In this document: one piece after another, positions 1 through 8,631 of the stretch | How the letters are laid out: each line of letters begins with the position of its first letter | How positions within the stretch are numbered: the first letter of the stretch is position 1 | Assembly: GCF_000758545.1 (NCBI RefSeq) | Contig: NZ_CP009279.1 | Span: 3,720,001 to 3,784,000, forward strand | Source: Paenibacillus sp. FSL H7-0737 | Lineage (GTDB): Bacteria > Bacillota > Bacilli > Paenibacillales > Paenibacillaceae | Length of the DNA stretch: 64,000 nt | Direction of reading: 5' to 3' | Position numbers and translations under genes: made by a program | The notes under the pieces: generated by a model | What the model was told of the DNA's origin: nothing | What the model saw: the letters and a program-made list of their open reading frames with translations, nothing else | Database searches by the model: none

Positions 1-1
1 C

Positions 2-862
2 CTGCATATGGATAGTATTGTTGGATACCGCCTACACCTCACTACCCGAGCTGAGGGAACCAATACACGAGTAACCGTGTCCCGTAAGCTGTCCGCATTA
101 CGCTCTTTATTTCATTATTTAAGTCAAATCGCTGAGGACGAGAACTTCTATCCATTGCTTAAGCGAAACATTATGGCTAAGGTTGAAGTTAAACGAACGC
201 ATAAACCTAAGGATACTGCTACTAAATTAAAGGGCAAGATTCTAGAGGATGAGGAACTGCTGGAATTTGTGGGGTACATTTTCGAAGGATATGGACGAGA
301 TGTTGAAGGAAACAAGCAGGCCTATTACTCCTTTCAATTAAATCGTGAACGCGATGCTTGTATTGCCAGCTTAATTCTGAATTCTGGTCTTCGTGTATCC
401 GAAGTAGTCAATCTAAACGTAGATGATCTGGATGTTAATAACAAGCTGATCTATGTCACCCGAAAAGGGAACAATGATGAAACCTTCAAAACCCCTGTTT
501 ATTTTCGAGAACAAGCTAAAGAGGATTTAGCTCTTTATTTAAGCCTACGTCAATCCCGTTATAAAACGCCGAAGAGGGAAAAAGCTTTATTTATCGCTTT
601 GCCCAATGGACGGCAAGAAGGCAAACGCATGACCAAAAGAGCCATTCAAGAAATGATTATTAAATATGCAAAACGCTTTGGTAAGCCCTATCTAACGGTA
701 CATAAGCTTCGTCACTCTTTTGCAACAGACTATTATCTGCAAAACGATATTTATAAAACGAAAGAACAGCTCGGGCATGCTTCGACAGAAACAACCGAGA
801 TCTATGCTCATCTCACGGACAAAACGATGTCTGAGGCGATTGAACGCCGTTTGGATAGTTAA
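2..862 (+). CDS. xerS: Tyrosine recombinase XerS (5' end cut by window)
   Basis: This is a site-specific tyrosine recombinase that resolves chromosome dimers, the single-protein XerS type found in Firmicutes. The full catalytic set is visible, numbered from the ATG at position 8: Arg129 in SGLRVSEV, Lys153 in TRKGNN, His232 and Arg235 in HKLRHSF, His257 in LGHAS, and nucleophile Tyr266 in EIYAHL. The frame stays open to the window edge, and 284 residues is short of the roughly 355 usual for XerS. The N-terminal core-binding domain is therefore probably truncated by the window and the ATG at 8 is likely internal. A terminator follows directly. XerC/XerD or an integrase are alternatives, but the spacer between the two domains resembles XerS. 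Confidence 0.8.
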   Translation: MHMDSIVGYRLHLTTRAEGTNTRVTVSRKLSALRSLFHYLSQIAEDENFYPLLKRNIMAKVEVKRTHKPKDTATKLKGKILEDEELLEFVGYIFEGYGRDVEGNKQAYYSFQLNRERDACIASLILNSGLRVSEVVNLNVDDLDVNNKLIYVTRKGNNDETFKTPVYFREQAKEDLALYLSLRQSRYKTPKREKALFIALPNGRQEGKRMTKRAIQEMIIKYAKRFGKPYLTVHKLRHSFATDYYLQNDIYKTKEQLGHASTETTEIYAHLTDKTMSEAIERRLDS

Positions 863-873
863 TTTTTTGCGAA

Positions 874-929
874 AAGCCGGCCATACCCTATCCGATTTTT
901 ATGGAAAAGGTGTGGCCGGCTCTCTTTTT
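874..929 (+). terminator. Rho-independent terminator after xerS
   Basis: The stem AAGCCGGCCATACC pairs with GGTGTGGCCGGCT and is followed by CTCTTTTT. It begins 12 bases past the xerS stop codon. Confidence 0.85.
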
Positions 930-1092
930 ACATGGTTTAAAAAGACTGATCAGATTAGCATTATGTTGAATTATCGGATTTTCTATTGTGAATTTTTCAT
1001 ATAATGAAATGTTGTAAATAATATCGTTGGCATATTAGATAATTAGCTATTTCCGTCCTATTGTTAATGTCAAAAAGCATTTTACCTTTATC

Positions 1093-2355
1093 CTATCCCC
1101 GTATTTCTCCCGGAAGCTTGATAATAGTCACTTTAGCACCCGCAGATAAGCCTCGATCCCCTGGTGGAACAACAATCAGACAATCGCTATCCTTGATCGT
1201 GACCATCACGGAAGATTCGTCTATCGCTGCTGGAATGGCATAAAGGCTGCCTTCACGGATCTCTAATCGCGCTCTAACAAATCGGGTAAAGTCATTCACT
1301 CTGTTATAATCTGCACCGAGTGTGGCGCTCCATTCTGGTAAGAACGGCTGTGACGCACACTGCATTAATCTGATAACCGGACGTGCGAACAATTGAAAAC
1401 CAACGAAACAAGCACCTGGATTACCTGATAGGGCTAACAGCAGCTTACCACCTCTAACAGCAGCAGTGGTTACACTTCCCGGACGCATCGTCACTTTATT
1501 AAATAACATATCTCCACTCTGTTCACGAACCAAATCGCCCATAATATCATAATCTCCTACCGATACTCCACCCGTAGTGATTACAAAATCATAGGTTTCC
1601 AGCGCCATCTGTACTTTACTTCGAGCCAGATCCAGATCATCCACAATAGATCCCAGCATCACGGGCTCCCCACCTGCCTCTTTGACTAAAGCTTCGAGCA
1701 TGGGTGAGTTGCTGTTTCGAATTTTGCCAGGCTGTAGTGGTTCATGTACCTCTAGCAGCTCTGTGCCTGTCGCAAAGATAGCTACCTTAGGCCGACGATA
1801 GACTTTCACTGTATGTATGCCAAACGCTGCCAGAACAGCTATATCCCCGGCAGAGATTAATCGCCCCGCTGGCAGCACTAGCTCACCAGAGCTTAACTCC
1901 AGCCCCATCGGTGTGATATTAGACTTCGCTTCCTGCTTCTTTCGAATACCTACGTAAGTCTTTCCTTCCTCCTCACGTGTCTCTGTTACTTCTAGCATAA
2001 CTACAGTATCTGCCCCTAACGGCACTTGTGCTCCAGTCATTATCCTTGCTACTGTTCCCGAAGTTATATCTACCGATGCTACAGCGCCACATGGAATATT
2101 GTCCACCATTTCTAACCATACGACTTGTCCATTTACACAGTGACTTGTATCTGCTGCAATAATTGCATATCCATCCATGCTAGAACGGTTAAACGCGGGA
2201 AAAGAATGTGGCGCAATCACTTCCTCAGCCAAATAACGTCCACAGACCTCATTCAATGAGACCTCCTGTGACTCTAGCGGATTCGCAAATTTGATTATTT
2301 TGGCCTGTGCCTCTTTTACTTGAAGCGCGCTGCGCTGAAATTTATGATCCTTCAT
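1093..2355 (-). CDS. moeA: Molybdopterin molybdenumtransferase MoeA
   Basis: MoeA inserts molybdate into adenylylated molybdopterin in the last step of molybdenum cofactor synthesis, in the cytosol. At 420 residues it has the usual family length. The MoeA N-terminal signature with FNRSSMDGYA lies near residues 55-64. The central molybdopterin-binding fold shows ATGTEL, TTGGVSVGDYD and LSGNPGACF, and the C-terminal beta domain closes the protein. The start is set by CGGAGGT, five bases from the ATG. No other molybdenum-cofactor gene is adjacent, although a MoeB/ThiF-family gene lies 47 kb away in this window. It stands alone on the minus strand, convergent with xerS. Confidence 0.93.
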   Translation of the reverse strand: MKDHKFQRSALQVKEAQAKIIKFANPLESQEVSLNEVCGRYLAEEVIAPHSFPAFNRSSMDGYAIIAADTSHCVNGQVVWLEMVDNIPCGAVASVDITSGTVARIMTGAQVPLGADTVVMLEVTETREEEGKTYVGIRKKQEAKSNITPMGLELSSGELVLPAGRLISAGDIAVLAAFGIHTVKVYRRPKVAIFATGTELLEVHEPLQPGKIRNSNSPMLEALVKEAGGEPVMLGSIVDDLDLARSKVQMALETYDFVITTGGVSVGDYDIMGDLVREQSGDMLFNKVTMRPGSVTTAAVRGGKLLLALSGNPGACFVGFQLFARPVIRLMQCASQPFLPEWSATLGADYNRVNDFTRFVRARLEIREGSLYAIPAAIDESSVMVTIKDSDCLIVVPPGDRGLSAGAKVTIIKLPGEIRG

Positions 2356-2404
2356 ACCATACCTCCGCTCTAAATCGTCCGTTTTTTGCAGTACAATAGG
2401 TACT

Positions 2405-2432
2405 ATTTTAACATGAGCTATCCTGAAGTAAA
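2405..2432 (-). promoter_or_regulatory. Candidate sigma-A promoter for moeA
   Basis: On the minus strand TTTACT (-35, 2427-2432) and TAAAAT (-10, 2405-2410) are separated by 16 bases, about 50 bases ahead of the moeA start. This is a by-eye match only. Confidence 0.35.
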
Positions 2433-2485
2433 ATGAATGGTGGAAACGACATTAAATCCTTTACCGATTTCAGCTACGTAATTAC

Positions 2486-2519
2486 AAAAAAAAAGATGCG
2501 ATCTCAAGATCACATCTCT
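2486..2519 (-). terminator. Terminator after the DUF4178 gene
   Basis: Read on the minus strand, AGATGTGATC, loop TTGA and GATCGCATCT form a hairpin followed by a run of T residues, just past the stop of the DUF4178 gene. Confidence 0.8.
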
Positions 2520-2531
2520 TACGATTCATGT

Positions 2532-3038
2532 CTAGGATGCTCTAATTACCTTCACATCACCAGGAATTACTTTCTCCCCTTCATACAGCATGAACCGTCC
2601 ATGTTGCCATTCTACACGCAGAAGCCGAGAATCATCTGACTGATATTGCCATACATGCTGCTCTCCACCATTCATAAAAGGGGTTTGGCCTAGGGCAGCA
2701 ACATATCCTTCATACTCTTCCTCCAGAAAAAATGTATAATCATCCAGTTCAAGTGTTGTTGGAACCTCAGCAGGATTATCTAAGCGCCCATCAATAGGTT
2801 TATATAAACCATATTGCAGCTGTTCCCGCTCCTCAATATGCAAATAGGCAATTTGACTACCATCTCTTAATGTCAGCACTACCGCATTTCGTCCACGATT
2901 ATGGGTCCTGCCGGTAACCTCGTAGGTAACGAGCGATACTTCACAGATGTCTCCAGGAGACAAATTAAGCATACTTTTCTGAACTTCCTGTGCCGCTGGT
3001 TTGGAGAAAAGATTACCTATACGTTTCCATATACTCAA
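2532..3038 (-). CDS. DUF4178 domain protein
   Basis: This is a 168-residue cytosolic protein that I assign to DUF4178; the function is unknown. The open frame reaches back to 3164, but GGGGGAACG lies ten bases ahead of a TTG at 3038. That start (TTG-AGT-ATA-TGG) removes a run of residues that merely overlaps the upstream DUF350 gene. The body has the features of the family: a hydrophobic beta-rich middle, a WQYQSDDSRLLRVEW segment near the C terminus and an acidic FFLEEEYEGY stretch. It follows the DUF350 gene by 14 bases and pspA beyond that. This grouping (PspA, DUF350, DUF4178) recurs in bacteria and points to a membrane-linked role, which is inference. Confidence 0.72.
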   Translation of the reverse strand: MSIWKRIGNLFSKPAAQEVQKSMLNLSPGDICEVSLVTYEVTGRTHNRGRNAVVLTLRDGSQIAYLHIEEREQLQYGLYKPIDGRLDNPAEVPTTLELDDYTFFLEEEYEGYVAALGQTPFMNGGEQHVWQYQSDDSRLLRVEWQHGRFMLYEGEKVIPGDVKVIRAS

Positions 3039-3052
3039 CTTGATCGTTCCCC

Positions 3053-3457
3053 CTACATAAATGCAGAAATAATTAAAGCTCCCGTAATTTGCAGTGAGCC
3101 TGATAATAAGCCGTACCCGATTTTGCCAAGCTGTGTACCATGATCCAGATCCAGACTCCCCCATTTAGCCAAGAGGAGACGGACCGTTCTTTCCAATATA
3201 AGCAAAAGAAAAAAAGATACAATCGAGATCAGCAAAGCATCTGGCAGGCTGTTAGAAGCAGCTATCGATGATGATAAAATGAACGCCTGTGCCAATAGCT
3301 TCATTACAAAACGTGTAGTAACTGCCATATTTCCAGCCTTTAACTCTTCTAAATCATTGTATCGAGTGAAGAGTGAATCTACGAACATCAGCACAAACAG
3401 CAACACCGCGCCGCTCACTGTCCACACGACCATGGACACCAGGATATGGAAATCCAT
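3053..3457 (-). CDS. DUF350 family membrane protein
   Basis: This is a small integral membrane protein of 134 residues with about four hydrophobic segments: near residues 6-27, 48-66, 70-92 and 111-133. That pattern and its position next to pspA fit the DUF350 family, to which E. coli YjfL belongs. GGGGG lies eight bases before the ATG. Its biochemical role is not known. It sits between pspA and the DUF4178 gene on the same strand, so the three probably respond together to envelope stress. Confidence 0.75.
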   Translation of the reverse strand: MDFHILVSMVVWTVSGAVLLFVLMFVDSLFTRYNDLEELKAGNMAVTTRFVMKLLAQAFILSSSIAASNSLPDALLISIVSFFLLLILERTVRLLLAKWGSLDLDHGTQLGKIGYGLLSGSLQITGALIISAFM

Positions 3458-3505
3458 TCTAATAGCCCCCGCTTATTCATTTTGCATGCTGTCATAAGCA
3501 TAGAT

Positions 3506-3543
3506 AAAGCGAAGAGGAAACGATATTCCTGTCTCCCCTTCGC
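3506..3543 (-). terminator. Possible weak terminator between pspA and DUF350 genes
   Basis: On the minus strand GCGAAGGGGA and the later TTCCTCTTCGC can pair, followed by TTTATC. The stem is imperfect and the T run is short, so it may only reduce read-through from pspA. Confidence 0.35.
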
Positions 3544-3580
3544 CTGTGAACATCAGCCGTGAAACGGCTAAGATCAAATG

Positions 3581-4249
3581 TTATTGCTTCTCGTATTGTT
3601 TCATCAGAGCAGCCAATTCATCTTCTACTGCTTGATCTTTGTTCAACTTCTCGAACTCATCATCAAGTGATTTGTTGCCCGAGCTCATCTCGTTGCTGGC
3701 TTCGGCTTGAGCTTCTGCTTGCAGCATTTTTTCTTCCATACGTTTCAGGCCAGCAGATGCGGAATCAGAGCTGAAACCGCTCATCGCTTTATTAATTTCA
3801 GTTTGAGCTTTGGCAGCATTATAACGTGCAACCAAGGTTTCCCGTTTGTTCTTCATTTGAGTGAGCTGCTTACGCATCTCGTCAAGTTTGCCGCGAAGAT
3901 TATCCGCAGATGCTTTGTTCTGGTCGAAGCTAGCTTTGTATTCTACCAGTTTAGCTTCAGCAGCCTTCTTCTCTTCCAGAGCTCGGCGAGCAAGGTCAAC
4001 ATTACCAGCTTGAGCTGCAGCATGTGCCTGTTGCGTACGTTTGTTAACAAGCGCTTCCTGCTCTTCATAAAGCTGCTTGAACTTTTTCTCAATAGCGATT
4101 TGAGCCGCTACCGCTTTTTCTGCATCTTCCAAATCTTCGGTCATATCACGAATGTACTGATCGGTCATCTTAATCGGGTCTTCTGCTTTGTCGATAATCG
4201 CATTCACGTTAGACATTGTTAAATCGCGCAATCTTTTAAATATAGACAT
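3581..4249 (-). CDS. pspA: PspA/IM30 family phage-shock protein
   Basis: This is a peripheral membrane protein of the PspA/IM30 (ESCRT-III-like) family that protects the cytoplasmic membrane under envelope stress. Its 222 residues are nearly all helical and charged. The N-terminal amphipathic helix MSIFKRLRDLTMSNVNAIID is followed by a family motif, EDPIKMTDQYIRDM, near residues 22-35. Long coiled-coil heptads cover about 40-150, with a short acidic tail. GGAGGAATG precedes the ATG. It heads a short operon with the DUF350 and DUF4178 genes. LiaH, the other common Bacillus paralogue, normally sits with liaFSR genes, which are absent here. Confidence 0.92.
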   Translation of the reverse strand: MSIFKRLRDLTMSNVNAIIDKAEDPIKMTDQYIRDMTEDLEDAEKAVAAQIAIEKKFKQLYEEQEALVNKRTQQAHAAAQAGNVDLARRALEEKKAAEAKLVEYKASFDQNKASADNLRGKLDEMRKQLTQMKNKRETLVARYNAAKAQTEINKAMSGFSSDSASAGLKRMEEKMLQAEAQAEASNEMSSGNKSLDDEFEKLNKDQAVEDELAALMKQYEKQ

Positions 4250-4319
4250 GGTTTCATTCCTCCAAAAGATAATTTAAATACTCACTTGATATCTTTTACG
4301 CAGAATTGCCAATCCCGTT

Positions 4320-4658
4320 TCACATTTGTTGCGCTAAATATTGAATTACTTTATTATTTACGATCTCAACGACCTCTTTAATACCTTCTTTCGTGAGATC
4401 GTCGTAATGAATGCCCATAACCACTGTGACCGTCCTGTTTAAAGCCTCAGCTACCCTAATGCAAATATCTTCGCTTATCGTATGCTCTTTATGATGAGGA
4501 ACGGCAGAGGTCTGCACTTCCACCCGCTCTCCATTTAAATACGCAGTACTTGCCGCTCCAATATGACGAACGCCCCCACTAATTACGAGTAAAAGATCAC
4601 ATCCGACAGGCATCGCCGTCAGCTCAATCTCCTCGGGGTTAATCTTGTTAGAAGTCAA
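4320..4658 (-). CDS. LpdD-like protein (prenylated-flavin chaperone family), TTG start
   Basis: This is a 112-residue protein resembling subunit D of gallate/phenolic-acid decarboxylases (LpdD), a small alpha/beta domain thought to help prenyl-FMN-dependent UbiD-type decarboxylases. The resemblance lies in the central GCDLLLVISGGVRHIGAAST segment and the conserved C-terminal helix. The start is a TTG at 4658 with GAGGAG six bases upstream. It lies 23 bases after pyrD, so it is probably the last gene of pyrK-pyrD. No UbiD or UbiX homologue is in the window, and its role beside dihydroorotate dehydrogenase is unknown. Family assignment is by eye and moderately sure. Confidence 0.6.
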   Translation of the reverse strand: MTSNKINPEEIELTAMPVGCDLLLVISGGVRHIGAASTAYLNGERVEVQTSAVPHHKEHTISEDICIRVAEALNRTVTVVMGIHYDDLTKEGIKEVVEIVNNKVIQYLAQQM

Positions 4659-4681
4659 TAGTATCTCCTCACTACTCCACT

Positions 4682-5614
4682 TTATATAATGCCACGTATT
4701 TCATCCAAGGATTGAATATTCTCTTGAACCATGAATTGCTCAAGCTCTTCAACAAGCTGGCTACCTGCTCTCAAATTCATGAAATTGTAGGTTCCTACTT
4801 GGATTACCGAAGCACCTGCCATAATAAATTCAATAATATCAGTAGCTGTGGTGATGCCCCCCATTCCGATTACTGGAATAGATATGTTCTGTGCGACTTG
4901 ATGCACCATGCGCAAAGCAACTGGCTTAATCGCTGGTCCGGACAGTCCGGCATACAAGTTATTAAATACACTACTTCTCCGTCGCACATCAATTTTCATC
5001 CCGGAAATGGTGTTGATCAGCGAGACAGCATCTGCTCCCTCTGCCTCACACATTTGCGCCATCTCAACGATATTCTCAGCACCTGGAGACAGCTTTACCG
5101 CAAGTGGTAGCCTAGTGGCACGTCTAACAGCTTGTACTACTTTTTGCGCTTCTGAAGTCTTGATTCCAAATGCAATTCCACCCTCTTTTACATTTGGACA
5201 GGAAATATTCAACTCAATCATATCAACAGCTGGTTTACCTGCGCTTAATCGAAAATCTGCATCACGCTGGATTATTTCTGCTCCAAGTACGTAATCCTCA
5301 AGCGTCCCGCCCCCAAGATTCACCAAACGGGCTGTATCGAGTGTTTCCCAATAAGGGCATTCTTTTTCCAAGAACGCAGCTACACCGGGATTCTCCAATC
5401 CTACACTATTCAGCATGCCAGAGGCTGTCTCATAAACTCGAGTGCCAGGGTTACCTGCTTTTGGATGGAGGGTGAGCCCTTTCCCTGAGATTCCACCTAG
5501 CAAAGATACATCATACAGCTTTCCATATTCACGACCAAAGCCGAATGTTCCTGAAGCCATTACAATCGGATTCTTAAAATGAACGCCTGCAATAGTTGTA
5601 CTCATCTTAGTCAT
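4682..5614 (-). CDS. pyrD: Dihydroorotate dehydrogenase B, catalytic subunit
   Basis: PyrD oxidises dihydroorotate to orotate in pyrimidine synthesis, using FMN and passing electrons through PyrK to NAD. The 310 residues form a TIM barrel. [18 protein letters not shown] is near the N terminus, the active-site region [11 protein letters not shown] lies near 137-147 (Cys base of class 1B), and the FMN phosphate sites GMGGI and GASVIQVGT lie near 250 and 272. GAGGTGA lies six bases before the ATG. The start overlaps the end of pyrK by eight bases, which indicates coupled translation and a PyrD2-PyrK2 heterotetramer. The other pyr genes are not in this window. Confidence 0.95.
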   Translation of the reverse strand: MTKMSTTIAGVHFKNPIVMASGTFGFGREYGKLYDVSLLGGISGKGLTLHPKAGNPGTRVYETASGMLNSVGLENPGVAAFLEKECPYWETLDTARLVNLGGGTLEDYVLGAEIIQRDADFRLSAGKPAVDMIELNISCPNVKEGGIAFGIKTSEAQKVVQAVRRATRLPLAVKLSPGAENIVEMAQMCEAEGADAVSLINTISGMKIDVRRRSSVFNNLYAGLSGPAIKPVALRMVHQVAQNISIPVIGMGGITTATDIIEFIMAGASVIQVGTYNFMNLRAGSQLVEELEQFMVQENIQSLDEIRGII

Positions 5615-6311
5615 GAAAAATCACCTCCTCAGAAAGGAACACGGGTCCGTCTGCACAGGCTTTTCGCTGACCATCACGACAAGAAACACTACAAACAAGA
5701 CAGGCACCAATGCCGCAAGCCATTCGATTCTCTAGAGAGAGATAAACTTTTGTATTGCTTCCTGCCTCTTCGGCCGTTACTCCTTTAAGCTGTGCAGCTT
5801 TAAGCATAGGATGTGGGCCGCAAACGAAAACATGATCATATTGACTAAAATCCACACGATCCAAAATAAATCCGCCTACATCTACTGTAAGCTCGGCTGC
5901 TAATGGACGAAAAGCTTCTGTCCGGTAAGCTTCCCGACTAAAACCTAGAAAGATATCACAACTAGGCAGCTGCTTTGCACAATAATATAGCGGCGCTATT
6001 CCGATTCCACCACCAATAAGTGCAACCTTGCCTTCGACCTGCGGGAATCCCGTGCCAAAAGGCCCTTCAAGCTCCACTGAGTCACCATGAGTCAACTGTG
6101 AAAATATCTCAGTGCCTTCCCCCACTACGTGATATAAAAATTCGACACTATCTTCTTTTACTTCATGTATACTTAACGGTCTGGAAAGGATCGGATAAGC
6201 ATCCCATGCCCGTAACATGTAGAATTGACCCATTTCACCGCCGCTATTCGTTTCAACTTTAAGGTGGTACACTCCGTCAGTTAGCCGATCGTTACTTAAA
6301 ACCATCCCCAC
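5607..6311 (-). CDS. pyrK: Dihydroorotate dehydrogenase B, electron-transfer subunit
   Basis: PyrK is the FAD and [2Fe-2S] subunit that links PyrD to NAD. It has the ferredoxin-reductase FAD site ([16 protein letters not shown]), an NAD-binding [16 protein letters not shown] and [11 protein letters not shown]. The C-terminal cluster ligands are in [13 protein letters not shown] with a fourth Cys in KACADGP. The frame is open to 6329, but AAGGAG at the 5' edge is nine bases ahead of a GTG at 6311, giving 234 residues; an ATG two codons later is the other possibility. It is the first gene of pyrK-pyrD-lpdD-like. Confidence 0.93.
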   Translation of the reverse strand: MGMVLSNDRLTDGVYHLKVETNSGGEMGQFYMLRAWDAYPILSRPLSIHEVKEDSVEFLYHVVGEGTEIFSQLTHGDSVELEGPFGTGFPQVEGKVALIGGGIGIAPLYYCAKQLPSCDIFLGFSREAYRTEAFRPLAAELTVDVGGFILDRVDFSQYDHVFVCGPHPMLKAAQLKGVTAEEAGSNTKVYLSLENRMACGIGACLVCSVSCRDGQRKACADGPVFLSEEVIFHD

Positions 6312-6398
6312 GTTATCAAGCTCCTTCAAATTTTATCTTTATTAAGATTGCCTTAGAAGGAGTATAAAATCTGTGACAAACTTCACATTCAAAGCGCG

Positions 6399-7433
6399 CT
6401 ATCCCTTTTTCCAGATCCCGCGTTCATAAGGTTTGGGGACATTACGTACGCTTCCAAGCGCCTCTTCCGCATGTAAAGCCCAATAGGGATCGCTCAACAT
6501 CCCACGGCCAACGGCTATCAGCTCTGCCCGTTCTTCCGCGACGATGGACTGTGCCTCAGTAAAGGATTCAAGCCGCCCCACTGCAATTACAGGCACCTGT
6601 AATTCACTACGGATAAACTCTGCCAGATCCACTTGATAAGCAGGGCCTGCACCCGGCCCTCCATTTGAACCTATAGGACCTTCTCCTCCAGAAGAAACAT
6701 GGAACAGATCCACTCCAGCATTCTTATACCGTCGGCAAATATCCAGAGCGTATTCAGCATCATATCCACCCTCTACATATTCCTTCGCAGATATTCTCAT
6801 AATCAATGGCATGTCTACAGGAACCACTTCTCGGACTGCTTTAACTACCTGTTCTCCGAACAACGCAGGATCTTGTCCATATTCATCATCTCTGGTATTC
6901 GTCAATGGAGAATGAAACTGATGAATTAAATAACCATGTGCACCATGAATTTCGACCGTATCAAATCCTGCCTCTATAGCTCTGCGCGCCCCTTCACGGA
7001 AGGCCTCAATTAATTCTGAAATTCCTTTTTTAGAAAGGGCCTGTGGCGTTTTGAAATTAGCATCAAAAGGAATTGCTGATGGAGCCACTGGCGGCTCTGC
7101 ATCCACAGCTTTTCGTCCAGCATGTCCTAATTGAACAGCGATTTTTGATCCATACGCATGTACACCATCCGTGATTCTACGATAAGCTTCAATTTGCGAA
7201 TCACTCCAGATTCCTGTATCTCGATTAGTGATTCTACCATCTGGATGTACGCCAGTCATTTCCACGATAATAAATCCTGTACCGCCAATAGCACGGCTTA
7301 CATAATGAACATAATGCCAATCATTAGGGATGCCATCCTCTTTATCCACCGAATACTGGCACATAGGTGGCATGACAATACGATTCTTCAGCGATAACCC
7401 CTTCAATTCATACGGTGCAAACAAATCAGACAT
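6399..7433 (-). CDS. namA: NADPH dehydrogenase, YqjM/NamA old yellow enzyme
   Basis: This is an FMN-dependent ene-reductase of the old yellow enzyme family, thermophilic-like/YqjM class, which reduces activated C=C bonds and probably has a detoxification role. The ATG at 7433 gives 344 residues, close to the 338 of B. subtilis YqjM. MSDLFAPYELKGLSLKNRIV is the typical N terminus, and GGAG lies six bases upstream; the 42 codons before it look non-coding. QLGHAGRKA and GFDTVEIHGAHGYLIHQF carry substrate and FMN contacts, LMIRISA lies in the barrel, and VGRGMLSDPYW binds the FMN phosphate. Confidence 0.92.
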   Translation of the reverse strand: MSDLFAPYELKGLSLKNRIVMPPMCQYSVDKEDGIPNDWHYVHYVSRAIGGTGFIIVEMTGVHPDGRITNRDTGIWSDSQIEAYRRITDGVHAYGSKIAVQLGHAGRKAVDAEPPVAPSAIPFDANFKTPQALSKKGISELIEAFREGARRAIEAGFDTVEIHGAHGYLIHQFHSPLTNTRDDEYGQDPALFGEQVVKAVREVVPVDMPLIMRISAKEYVEGGYDAEYALDICRRYKNAGVDLFHVSSGGEGPIGSNGGPGAGPAYQVDLAEFIRSELQVPVIAVGRLESFTEAQSIVAEERAELIAVGRGMLSDPYWALHAEEALGSVRNVPKPYERGIWKKG

Positions 7434-7618
7434 ACATGTCTCCATCCTTCCGTAATCTATAATTGACTCGGGAATTCCCCGTTCTATTAGTATACACGCA
7501 TTGGTTCCTTCAAGAAATCTTAACCAATACTGTATTGTTATCAGCATAAATCTACCCATCTATGGAGATAACAATTAAGAATATGACGGTGATCAGGTAG
7601 TAAAGGAGGCAGATGGGG

Positions 7619-8500
7619 ATGTATTTTCAACGGAGAGGTCAGAAACTGCTTATAGTATTAGGAACAATCATAACTATGCTATTCCCAACCTATTCTTCAG
7701 AGGTTGCGTCAGCGCCTGTGCAGAGTCAGAAGACTCCGCAAGAACAAACACAAAGTGTACCCGCTTCAGACGAAGATACGGCAATTTCAGCAGGTAGCGC
7801 TGCTACAAATAGTTCGACGCTTAACAGCAATAAAAACACTAAAGGTCTGACATTAAGTCAGCTGTTACACAAATACCCAGAGACTTTTAAGACTAGTGGA
7901 CCTCGGAATAAAGTCATAGCACTTACTTTTGATGATGTTCCTGATCCAAGATTTACCCCCCAATTGCTTAGCATCCTGAAAAAATATAATGTCAAAGCAA
8001 CCTTCTTTGTGGTGGGAAGCCGAGCAAAAAAACATCCAGCTTTGGTGAAAAGAATGATTAGAGAAGGACATGCGATTGGAAATCACTCGTATAACCACCC
8101 TCAGTTTGTGAAGCTTGCGATGAATGATTTTCAATCACAAATCATAAAGACCGAGGATATTATACAAACCTTGGCCGGATATAAACCACGACTAATTCGC
8201 CCACCCTATGGGGATATCAGTGAACAGCAGCTTAAATGGGCAAAAAGCCATGGCTACACGCTCGTGAATTGGAATGTGGACTCATTGGACTGGAAAGGAC
8301 TTTCCAAAAACCAAGTCAGAAATAATATTCTAGCCCATATTGGAAGAGGAGCGATTATTCTTCAGCACGGTGGAGGCGGTCCAGGTAGTCATCTACAAGG
8401 AACGATTCAGGCTTTACCTGAAGTAATCACTATTATGCGCAAGCGGGGCTATACATTCGTTACCGTTCCTCAATTACTTCAAGTGTCCAAAAGTAAATAA
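7619..8500 (+). CDS. Polysaccharide deacetylase (NodB domain), secreted or membrane anchored
   Basis: This is a carbohydrate esterase family 4 deacetylase, likely acting on peptidoglycan or another N-acetylated glycan outside the membrane. An N-terminal hydrophobic stretch (about residues 10-28) serves as signal or anchor, followed by a Ser/Thr/Gln-rich linker to about 75. The NodB domain shows the metal-binding TFDD, the HxxxH pair in GNHSYNHPQF, RPPYGD with the catalytic-arm Arg, and NWNVDSLDW. AAAGGAGG is too close to the ATG at 7613 but nine bases from the ATG at 7619, so I choose the latter. The exact substrate cannot be told from sequence. Confidence 0.9.
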   Translation: MYFQRRGQKLLIVLGTIITMLFPTYSSEVASAPVQSQKTPQEQTQSVPASDEDTAISAGSAATNSSTLNSNKNTKGLTLSQLLHKYPETFKTSGPRNKVIALTFDDVPDPRFTPQLLSILKKYNVKATFFVVGSRAKKHPALVKRMIREGHAIGNHSYNHPQFVKLAMNDFQSQIIKTEDIIQTLAGYKPRLIRPPYGDISEQQLKWAKSHGYTLVNWNVDSLDWKGLSKNQVRNNILAHIGRGAIILQHGGGGPGSHLQGTIQALPEVITIMRKRGYTFVTVPQLLQVSKSK

Positions 8501-8533
8501 ATTTTCCAAAAATATATATTTAATAATACGCAA

Positions 8534-8570
8534 AAAAACGGAGGCAGCCGCTAAGGACTCCCTCCGTTTC
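8534..8570. terminator. Bidirectional terminator between deacetylase and LysM-3D genes
   Basis: AAACGGAGG pairs with CCTCCGTTT across a short loop. A seven-A run on the plus strand gives the T run for the minus-strand gene, so it mainly stops the LysM-3D transcript. Confidence 0.8.
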
Positions 8571-8631
8571 CTGTGTAACCTTATTTTAGAACTTTTCATA
8601 TCTCATAGGTATTCTCTCTATTTTTATCTTT

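Noticed and set aside
2..862. Phage or integrative-element integrase
   Set aside because: The protein matches XerS and has no excisionase, attachment-site duplication or tRNA nearby.
3707..4222. 171-codon plus-strand frame over pspA
   Set aside because: It mirrors the helical, Glu/Lys/Ala-rich pspA coding strand; its Phe/Cys-rich composition is a typical shadow.
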